Assembly (NCBI GenBank): GCA_013368315.1
Contig: JAACJM010000052.1
Coordinates: 248,001 to 312,000 of the forward strand
Origin: Tetrapyrgos nigripes
Lineage: Eukaryota > Basidiomycota > Agaricomycetes > Agaricales > Campanellaceae
Direction: 5' to 3'
DNA length: 64,000 nt
Position numbers and translations under genes: made by a program. Of this stretch, positions 55,809-64,000 are shown piece after piece. The stretch's first letter is position 1; each line of letters starts with the position of its first letter. The notes beneath the pieces are model-generated. The model was not told where the DNA came from. It made no database searches and saw only the letters and a list, made by a program, of their open reading frames with translations.

Positions 55809-57768
55809 CTACATCCCATACGCTTCAAAACTCTCCTTCACTTGATCCCATGACCCAAGTCTGGGCTCAAAGTTCACCTTAAAAGGCAAAGGGTGGGCAT
55901 TCGCAGACTCAGTGAAAGCCAGAGTATCAATAGGATGCTTCGGATCTTCCGACACCTTGAATGCCCAAAGTGTCAAGGCCGTGTTGATAAAAGTGGATCT
56001 GTATGAATGGTCAGCCTCTTCTCTTTTTCTGCTCGTAAGCTAGTATACTCACGCAGTAGCCATGTGCTGACCAGGGCAAACTCTTCTCCCGAATCCAAAG
56101 GGGAAAGATTTGAGGTCATCTCGGACTTTGCCATCCTTCAGCCACCTCTGAGGGTCAAATTTCTCGGGATTGGTGAACGCATCTGGGTCTCGTCCGACTG
56201 ACCACACGTTTCCAATGACGGTTGTGCCCTTGGGAATCACATAGTTTTGCTGAAGTGGGAGTAATGAGTAACTTACGCAGCAGCTGAAGCACGACGTGAA
56301 CATACCCAAATGATGTCCTTTGTAGCTTTATGAGGGAATCCTACACATTGAAAAGAGTGAGACATGAAGATATGCAAACATACCAACACCTACCTCCGGA
56401 AGTCACTGGCCTCCATCTGAAACTCTCCAAGACAAAGGCCATAGTCTGAGGCAACGCGTCCTGGTCTTCAAAGACTGGGGCTGCAAATTATTCGTCACCT
56501 ATCAGCACACCTGTGATAATGAAAACCGAAAAAATAACCACTTACGTCTGGCCTTTCCAATAGCTGTGTCCAACTCTTCTTGTACCTTTCTCTGAGTCTC
56601 GGGGTATACCGTCGCAGCCATCAAAGCAACACTAATCGCAGAAGCAGTCGTATCACTTCCGGCACCAAACATGCTGCCAGCTAGGTACGCCGTTTCGTCA
56701 TCCGATAATCCTAATTCTCCTTGACGTTCAATAAGGTATTTCCCAAACGATTGAAACACTTCTTCGCCCTTTGCCTGAAGAAGATAAAATGAGATGAGCA
56801 ATGAGAAACCGACACGAAATCACGTCAAGCCGACAGGGTTTCAGAAGCACACTCACCATCTTCTCCCTAACTTCCTGCAACTGGCCCTTAAATAACCCCA
56901 ACTCCTCTCTATGACCGTCCCTCAACTCCTCAAGGTACCCAGGAAGGTACCTCAAAAACGGATACGTATCAACCTTCCAAGCACCCGGCCTCATCGTTAA
57001 CCCCAATCGCGTCAGACAGCGATTTACCGCTTGTACCTCGGGATCTTCGTACGACTCGGGAATCTTTCCGTACGCTAGGGCCATAACAACAGCGGCAGCA
57101 TACCTCTTAGCGTGGTCTTGATGACGAGAGGAGTCTTCGATGATGTCCAACATGTGTCGACGAGCGGTTTTCATCAGGGTAGGGCCATAGCTTGAGACGA
57201 CTTTCGGTTGGAGATGGGCATGAAGGGCTCTGTGCGGTAGAGAGATAGGTTGTTAGAGTTGATTATAACATTCCGAATATATCCCAGCGGAATACCCGAC
57301 GAGACAACTCACCTGCGCAGCTTTTTGAAACGTTCCCCAGCAGGAGTCAACAAGACTCTCATTCCACCGGACAAAGTTTCTCCGGCAGCAATCGACGTAG
57401 GTCTATCAGCGAGATTAGCTCCTTCCTTCTCCATGATGTCAATTGCAGCCTGGAGACGTCCAACGACGACGATACGAGTAAAACCTTGGCGAAGAGAGAA
57501 AACGGGTCCGTATTGTTGAGTCCATTGTTCGAATCTGCGATAGCCGCTACAAACAGAGGTCAGACAGAGTTGGTGTCGATTAGATGAAGTAGTGTAAGGC
57601 CTATACATACAACGCTGCATCCCAATGATTTCCCAGTATTGAGTCTGCAGGAGGCCCAGGAGGTAAAGGTAGATTGAGTCGTAGATGCGAACGAATGAAA
57701 CCAATGACGGCAAAGACAAGGACTAAGGCGGTGAGCAGTTTGTGCTCGGACAGTAATTCGAGTATCAT
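55809..57768 (-). CDS. Cytochrome P450 monooxygenase
   Basis: The ATG at 57768 opens the membrane anchor (LLTALVLVFAVIGFIRSHLR) and the proline hinge LPLPPGPP. Then come YGPVFSLRQG and the I-helix AGSMFGAGSDTTASA (~56640), where AGSDTT is the oxygen-binding groove. The K-helix ESFRWRP has the ExxR pair. FTNPEKFDPQRWL follows, and the heme loop FPFGFGRRVCPGQHMA (~56085), where Cys is the axial ligand. The protein ends ESFEAYGM at 55809. About eight introns break the gene. It has all P450 hallmarks and should be active; the closest types are the CYP families expanded in basidiomycetes (for example CYP5037/CYP5144-like), but I cannot assign the family. Substrate unknown. Divergent from CTF8. Confidence 0.92.
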
Positions 57769-57832
57769 TTCGAGGAGAAAGGAAAGTGGAGAGATCTGGG
57801 GTCAAAAGACCAAGGCGGTCGGAAGATCCGGA

Positions 57833-57838
57833 TTTATA
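57833..57838 (-). promoter_or_regulatory. TATA box of the P450 gene
   Basis: TATAAA on the minus strand sits 65 bases before the P450 ATG. Confidence 0.5.
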
Positions 57839-58296
57839 ACTTGTTCACTTGGCAGTGAGTTCAGATCAGGGGCTATGTTTTGCTCCTCCAAATGTTGTCT
57901 TTTTCTTTTTCTTTTCCCGGATCCTGTAGATAGCTAGTGTCCGTTTGGGCCCTGTGAGTCGGGTGAGGGTGAAGAGGAAAGGAAGGGTGGGCTTCATAAT
58001 AAGGAATGCCATGTCGAAGGCGACGCACACTGGGCAGTGGGTGGGCCTTGGCCGTCGGACGCGCGTTTACAGGCTGCATATGCGGGGTAATTGAGATCCG
58101 CATCGTGGGACCAGCTGAGAAACAACGTCGTCAACGCTGACGGCGATACAGTGTAGATACTGGATGTCATATAGCCATAGAAGACCATACTCAATGTCGT
58201 GCAATGGCTGCAATGGCAAGGTAGGAATGGGGCAGTCATCAGGGCCATTTACAAAAACAACGCGTCAACAACACGGAATAGTAATCAAACAGAACC
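57839..58296. other. Divergent promoter region between P450 and CTF8
   Basis: About 460 bases with no gene. A TTTTTCTTTTTCTTTTCC pyrimidine tract (57899-57917) is the only striking feature. Confidence 0.5.
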
Positions 58297-58854
58297 ATGA
58301 TAGTTCCCATCAACTTCAACCCAACTTCCTCGCCCAAACTCCCTTCAACTCTTGCCAAAATCTCCCATGACGAAGTCGTGTTAATCGAGCTGCAAGGTCA
58401 ACTAGAGCTCGAGAATCCCAGTCAAAGGAATGGAATGCTTGTTGGGACGTTGAAGATTGATGAGGAGTTAGTGCGTACAGCGCGTCTGATCTTCATTTTT
58501 GCTCCCCTCATGCTAATCGGAAGTTGCAAAATGCTTTAGAAAAAACCCACACTCCACATTGGCCCCCATCTCATTGAAGGGAAGCTCGCGAATCTATCGA
58601 AACCACTCGCTGTTCTGCGTCGGTCGCAACTTTCCCCCACTACTTCAATCATCCCTCCGAAAATTCCTGTAGATGAAGACAGTATGGATGTAGACGACCG
58701 TACAGAAGGAGACGCGGCTCAATCTACCCTAAAATATGATATTGACGAAGCATTATTGGAAGAGAAGGAGATAAGCTGGGACGCGATAGCCATTGTCAAA
58801 AGGAAGATCGTTTTCTCGAAACGGCCTATGCCTATGGTCGGGAAGTTTTCTTGA
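58297..58854 (+). CDS. CTF8: Chromosome transmission fidelity protein 8
   Basis: Two exons (58297-58470 and 58540-58854) encode about 162 residues. Family features seen: ISHDEVVLIELQGQLEL (the Ctf8 'ELQG' motif), MLVGTLKIDEEL, and after the intron KPTLHIGPHLIEGKL, closing AIVKRKIVFSKRPMPMVG. Ctf8 joins Dcc1 and Ctf18 in an alternative RFC clamp loader that supports sister-chromatid cohesion at forks. The acidic linker MDVDDRTEGD between the two parts is longer than in yeast. The intron splits the protein after EEL, at the end of the first conserved block. Confidence 0.9.
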
Positions 58855-59031
58855 CGCGATGGAGGCTAGGGTAGAAGCGTACAATACACTACTGAGTAAG
58901 TAGCGGCTTTCTAGGAGATATCTGTACAATATATGTGCCAATGAGATGTTTCAAAGGTCAGATACCCCTTTCATTGGGATCTACACCAAGAGAACATTTT
59001 TGCCAAAAAGAGCTTTTACCACGTCTCAGCA

Positions 59032-59130
59032 CTCCCTGGCTGGGAGTCGAACCCAGCTTTCGCGCGAAAGTCAACCAAGTCAACTAAGTCACATGACAGG
59101 CGCGTGTACTAACCGATATACTACCAGGGA
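59032..59130 (-). tRNA. tRNA-Asp (GTC) with a 27-nt intron
   Basis: Minus strand. The acceptor TCCCTGG pairs with CCAGGGA. The D arm is GTAT...GTAC. The anticodon stem is CGCGC/GCGCG with loop CTGTCA then C, so the anticodon is GTC. A 27-base intron sits after position 37, the standard place. The T arm is CTGGG TTCGACT CCCAG. The discriminator base is G, the identity element for tRNA-Asp. The intron contains two GTTGACTT-like repeats. The mature length would be 72. Confidence 0.85.
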
Positions 59131-60091
59131 ACTGCTAAAGCGTTCAATGTAATCGGTAGCGATGCGAAGGGATGCCGTTGTCGAGGACAAGTTCTTCCAA
59201 GATTCCAACGTTCATTCAAGTTCGAGAATCCTTGGACAATTCCCGATACCTAATGCGAGGGAAGGCAGCAGCTGTGGCTGTCCACCGTGTGCGGACCTTG
59301 AGTCAACGCGGCCCAGCGGGGGCGCGAGTCGAGCGCTACCTAGTTAGCGCATTCTGAATCAAGTTTGAAGTGACGGCTCCTTAACTCGGAAGACGGTACC
59401 GGTGGAAACCTGCTATGCACACGCAAAATTGAGATTTGGGGTCTATTCCAGATCGTCGCTTCTAGAGTTCTTCGAGAACGCAAGGTCATAATGGCACGAG
59501 ACACAGGAGTCTCACGATGGGAACTTTCGGTCGTCCTAAGGAGTATGCATACTCCATCTTGACTCCATCCGTGATGTCTGGAAAGTGATTGGTCAACGCC
59601 GAGGGTTTTTCGGCCAAGCCTCGAGTACTTTATACTTACGTCCCTGCCTCGCACTGAATAGAAATACAATCCACAGCGACAGCACTGCCTTTAAATTGAA
59701 GAGTCTGACAGACAGACAGTCTGGACGCATGAGGTTAGCCTTGTGGCTGCTGATAATGCATATGGATATATGTATCATGAAAAAAGAGACTGAAACCATA
59801 AGAACATTGGATGCTTCTTTGACGGTTCACCCAGGGCGCGTTGTCTATTACATGTGAATCACACGCAGAGGTTCTAAAAGCACAAGAAAGATGGGCGCAA
59901 GGACGGGCTGGACTCGGGCAAAGGCATCACTGCAAGAGTCACGGTCGTGACAGTCACGCATCAGACTAAGTAGGGTTAGGGTCAAGAGAGGAAGAACAAA
60001 TGAGAGCAAGTTTGATAGACCTTCGTTGACCATCCACCTTTTTATTTGCTTTTGACGATTCCTGCCCCTCTGAACGCGTTCCCGTAGAATC
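59131..60091. other. Intergenic between tRNA and transportin
   Basis: Almost 1 kb without a recognised gene. Short frames on both strands (for example 59340-59669 minus) show no family match. The last ~100 bases are the transportin promoter and leader. Confidence 0.5.
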
Positions 60092-63000
60092 ATGGCTTCA
60101 TGGAATCCTCAACCTGCTGGCCTGCAGGAAATTTTAACGACCATTCATGAATCCACCGACATGTCTGTACAAGTTCAAAGAAATATTACTCAAGTGAGTG
60201 CCCACAAATCCAAGGCCACTTTCAGCTTCTAACGTGAAGATGGCCGACGACGTTAGAAATTGAACAGCTTCACTCGTGTACCGGACTACATCGCTTATTT
60301 AGCGCATATCCTATTCGCAATGACTCAGGAGGAAGATCGCATTCGAACCATCGCAGGCTATCTCCTCAAAAACAACGCGCGTCTCATTCTCTCCTCGTCG
60401 CCAGAAGTTGCAGACTATGTCAAAGCGGCAGTCCTGAGGGCGTTTGAGGATGCCTCGGTTATGATCAGAAATGCGGCCGGTCAAGACATTGTCGCTTTCC
60501 TCGGTGTTTTGGAACCAAGAAATTGGCCCGAGTGCCTCTCGCAACTCGTAAATATGCTGGATCTGACGGATTTGGACAAGCAAGAGGTGTGTTCTGAAAT
60601 TTAATTCTATATAAATACGGTTTCTCACTCGTTACATGTAATGTAGGCCGCCTTCAACGTTTTGGAAAAGGCATGCGAAGACTATCCTCGAAAACTTGAT
60701 GTCGAAATCAGCGGTACTCGTCCCTTGGACTACATGATCCCTAAATTCCTCTCACTGGCCGAACATCCATCCTCAAAGATGCGATCGCATGCCATTGCAT
60801 GTCTTTCCTACTTTGTCCCCGTCAATTGTCAATCTCTCTTCATCCACATAGATGCGTTCATTGCCTGTCTTTTCAAACGTGCATCTGACGATGACCCGTC
60901 AGTCCGACGCCATGTGTGTCAGGCCCTCGTCCTTCTCCTGGCTGCCCGGCCTGAGAAGCTCATGCCAGAGATGGCAAACGTGGCCGAGTATATGCTCTAC
61001 TCCACAAAGGACACAAACGAAAACGTCGCTCTCGAAGCTTGCGAGTTTTGGCTTACCTTTGCGGAAGACGCGGAACTGGCTCCCTACCTACAACCTCTGC
61101 TGAGCAAGGTTGCTCCAGTATTATTGGATTGCATGATTTATGGTGAAGACGATCTCTTGTGGCTCGAGGGAGATGCAGATGATTCCGCCGTACCCGACAA
61201 GGAGACCGACATCAAGCCTCGTCATTATGGTCAAAAGTCCCATGGATATGATCACGAACAGAACGGGGAATTGACGGAAGCGCCCAAAAATAGGATCGGC
61301 GCGTATGGAGAAGAGACTTTGGACGATGAAGATGATGATGATTATCTCGACGATGACGAGTTCATGGATGAGATGTCCACGGAGTGGAATCTCCGAAAGT
61401 GTGCGGCAGCTGCACTCGATGTCCTTGCAGTACGGTTCAGTGGTGATCTGCTGAATGTTTTGTTAGCTCCTCTGAAGGATAAGCTTTGGAGCAATGACTG
61501 GTTACAGAGGGAAAGCGGTATATTGGCACTGGGTGCCATGGCCGAAGGTGGGTGTCTTTTGCATGCCATCTCTGATGACAAATTGAACATTTTCTCCAGG
61601 TTGCATTGAGGCAATCGAGCCTCATTTACCAACTCTTGTACCATACCTCATCAATACCCTGAATGATCCTAAGGTGCGGCTCGGTCTTTTTCCTCTCGAT
61701 TCCCTTTTACTGAATATCCGCGGTAGCCTTTGGTCAGGTCCATTACGTGCTGGACTCTCGGCCGCTATGCGAGTTGGACCACGCAGCCCATCTCGGAAGA
61801 ACACAAAGCTCAGTATTTCATTCCGACGATGGAAGGGGTAAGCTAACACGGCCTTTTGATCTGCTGTCATCGATTAATGTCTTTCTTAGCTCCTTCGGAT
61901 GGTCCTCGACAACAATAAACGTGTGCAAGAAGCAGGATGTAGCGCATTTGCGACACTTGAAGAAGATGCAGGTCCCGAACTCGCTCCCTATCTCGATCCA
62001 GTCCTGCGAAACCTTGTCCTCGCGTTTGACAAGTATCAACACAAGAACATACTCATCCTGTACGACGCTGTTGGTACTTTGGCCGATGCTGTGGGCAGGG
62101 AGCTGTCAAACCCAACTTACGTCGAGATCTTGATGCCTCCTTTGACAAATCGATGGGCCAAGCTTAAGGATGATGATCCCGATCTCATTCCTCTACTCGA
62201 GGTATTTTCCTTAGTTACTCTGTTGATCATCGCTCAACTACATTCCTTCCAGTGTCTTGCATCTGTGACCATTGCTATGGGCCCATCGTTCCTTCCTTAC
62301 GCGGGACCTGTCTTCGAGCGCTGTTCTTCTATAATCCACCGAGCACTTCTGCAGTACCAATCATTCCAGCAAAATCCTGAACTCGATGAGCCAGACAAAT
62401 CCTTCCTCGTCGTTGCCCTCGACTTATTATCTGGTCTCACTCAAGGCTTGGGCATGGCACTAGAGTCTTTGATCACACAGAGCAACCCCAACCTGCTTCA
62501 GCTGCTTACGATTTGCTTGAAGCATCCTCAAGCACCGGTTAGACAATCTGCATACGCACTGGTTGGCGACATGGCTATGGGTTGTTTCAGCATCCTTCGG
62601 CCTTTCATGCCTGGTATTATGAACGAGCTGACTCTGCAGCTTGATCCTGAACCCAAAGTCGAGTTCATCAGTGCCTCAAACAACGCAGCTTGGTCTGTGG
62701 GCGAAGTTGCGTTACGGTACGGCCGAGGTGAGAACGATAACCATTCTGATCTGATATTTTTAGGATCGTCGTCTGATTGATGCTTCTTCTTCTGATTTGC
62801 TTCGCAGATGATCCCGAATTCCAGCAATGGGTAAATCCGCTCATAGCCCGGCTGATCCCTATTCTTCTCCATCCCAAAGCCCCAAGAAGCCTTCACGAGA
62901 ACGCCGCAGTTTCCATTGGCCGTATAGGGTTGATGCATCCCACTCTTGTTGCACCTCATCTCCCCGAATTTGCTCAAGCATGGTGTCAAGCTCTTTACGA

Positions 63001-63320
63001 AATCCGAGATAACGAAGAGAAGGATTCTGCCTTCCGTGGATTCTGCACGATGGTTCAAGCTAATCCCGCAGGAATCGCCAAGGTACTGGAAACCAATGTT
63101 ATCTCTATGGTTTCGAATGGTGCCTGACCAACGTTTACAGAGTCTTCTGTGGTTCTGCAACTCTATCGTGCGCTGGAACAATCCTTCGCCAGAGTTGAAC
63201 GAGATGTTTAGGACTATCTTACAAGGCTTCAAGCAGCATGATGAGCAAGGCTGGGCTGCTGGCGTGTCGACATTCCCTCCGGTCATCCAGGAACGTCTCG
63301 CTACCCGTTACGGCGTTTAA
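60092..63320 (+). CDS. KAP104: Transportin (karyopherin beta-2) nuclear import receptor
   Basis: The ATG at 60092 opens MASWNPQPAGLQEILTTIHE, the usual transportin start. Exon 1 ends ...NITQ at 60193 and exon 2 starts at 60257. HEAT repeats follow along the whole protein. The acidic H8 loop is clear (EETLDDEDDDDYLDDDEFMD, ~61310-61375), followed by STEWNLRKCAAAALDVLA. That long acidic loop separates transportin from other importin-beta proteins and acts in cargo release by Ran-GTP. Later repeats include GAMAEGCIEAIEPHLP (across an intron), VQEAGCSAFATLEEDAG and SNNAAWSVGEVALRYG. The C-terminus reads FPPVIQERLATRYGV. Cargo are PY-NLS proteins such as mRNA-binding factors. About eight exons, all intact. 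Confidence 0.95.
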
Positions 63321-64000
63321 AGTGCTTGCATCTGCTTGGTCTCCATGCTCACACATTCCAAGGACTGCATCTTTTCAGACTGTGATTCTTTTGTTTCCTG
63401 TTTTTTTCTTTCACAATCTCTTGTCTCGTTTAGTACTTACAGTCTCAAGCCTCATCTCCGTCTCTCCGTCTGTCTCTCATCAGTAGTTACAATTAGTAGT
63501 TAGCATTCATCATCTCTTGCATCAGGATCCATTTCGTAGCTGTAGTCAATTTGTAGGTAGTCATTTTTTCAATTGTCTTGTTGTCTCTCTTCTTCATTCT
63601 CCTTTGTGTTACTTAGCAGTTTCCTTTCTTTGCTTTCGTGTCCTGAAATGTTCTCTGTACACGTCTAGTCTTCCCCATCCACGTGCACGTCTACCCATCT
63701 AGCACAAGCAAAATGAACGCGTGCGTGTGCGCGGCTCTTCTCCGTTGTTTTCCTTTTCCTCCTTTTGCATATCTCGTGTTTTATCTCAAGTAGCATTAGC
63801 AGTACGTACCTCAGTAGTGTAGTATTCTCCCATCCTGCAAGTAGATATATCTCCCAGTCTTAACATAAAAGAACAACCCTGTAGCAACGTATCCAATGTT
63901 CATATCCATCCACCCACGTACATAATAAAGTACATAGTTGTCGACGAATAGAAGTTAGCAGGATGCATTATGTATCGGAAAGCATCCTCAACGTCCTGTA
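63321..64000. other. Transportin 3' region to window end
   Basis: Strongly pyrimidine-rich sequence (63370-63660) typical of a basidiomycete 3' UTR and terminator region. No further gene starts before the window ends. Confidence 0.5.

Noticed and set aside
1..64000. CRISPR array, prophage, integrative element or secondary-metabolite cluster
   Set aside because: No regularly spaced repeats, phage genes, integrases, polyketide or peptide synthetases, or terpene cyclases were seen. One P450 and one peroxidase far apart do not make a cluster.

Overview
The window reads as nuclear DNA of a mushroom-forming basidiomycete (Agaricomycetes). The evidence is dense genes on both strands cut by many short introns (about 45-70 nt, GT..AG), conserved eukaryotic housekeeping proteins (glycogen debranching enzyme, mitochondrial Hsp70, transportin, TRAPPC11, Ctf8, dynactin p25), and families typical of Agaricomycetes (DUF6535 proteins, a heme-thiolate peroxidase, multicopy P450 and secreted hydrolases). 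Gene models below come from reading frames plus visible splice signals; exon edges are approximate unless stated.

Layout. 0.5-6.2 kb: an N-acyl-PE phospholipase D-like fragment and a decayed DUF6535 gene split by a ~2.1 kb insertion. 6.9-14.5 kb: a large hormone-sensitive-lipase-like esterase, a heme-thiolate peroxidase, and a single-exon protein with an OTT_1508-like deaminase motif. 14.5-19.1 kb: gene-poor, with a hairpin element and a broken TAP-like serine peptidase (copy A). 19.1-35.4 kb: a secreted GH12 glucanase divergent from glycogen debranching enzyme, then a BTB protein, TRAPPC11 and mitochondrial Hsp70, all on the plus strand. 36.8-45 kb: a DUF6535 relic, a damaged dynactin p25 gene, and two tandem, apparently intact TAP-like peptidase genes (copies B and C) on the minus strand. 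46-50 kb: a TMEM70-like mitochondrial protein followed by a decayed repeat of its own 3' end, then a secreted GH78 rhamnosidase. 50.2-53.1 kb: a second decayed DUF6535 gene. 53.5-63.3 kb: a polytopic membrane protein, a P450 divergent from CTF8, an intron-containing tRNA-Asp, and transportin.

How the parts fit. Housekeeping genes form stable blocks. Between them lie accessory stretches of secreted saprotrophy enzymes (GH12, GH78, S33 peptidases), oxidative enzymes (P450, peroxidase) and families that duplicate and decay (DUF6535, TAP-like). Segmental duplication is the main process visible: a 3.2 kb tandem unit, a dispersed truncated copy, DUF6535 remnants in three places, a tail duplication behind the TMEM70-like gene, and a 65-bp exon/intron duplication inside the p25 gene. 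I found no CRISPR array, no rRNA and no recognisable autonomous transposon. I also found no clear multi-gene novel system; the deaminase-like protein and the two damaged or duplicated conserved genes are the items most worth following.
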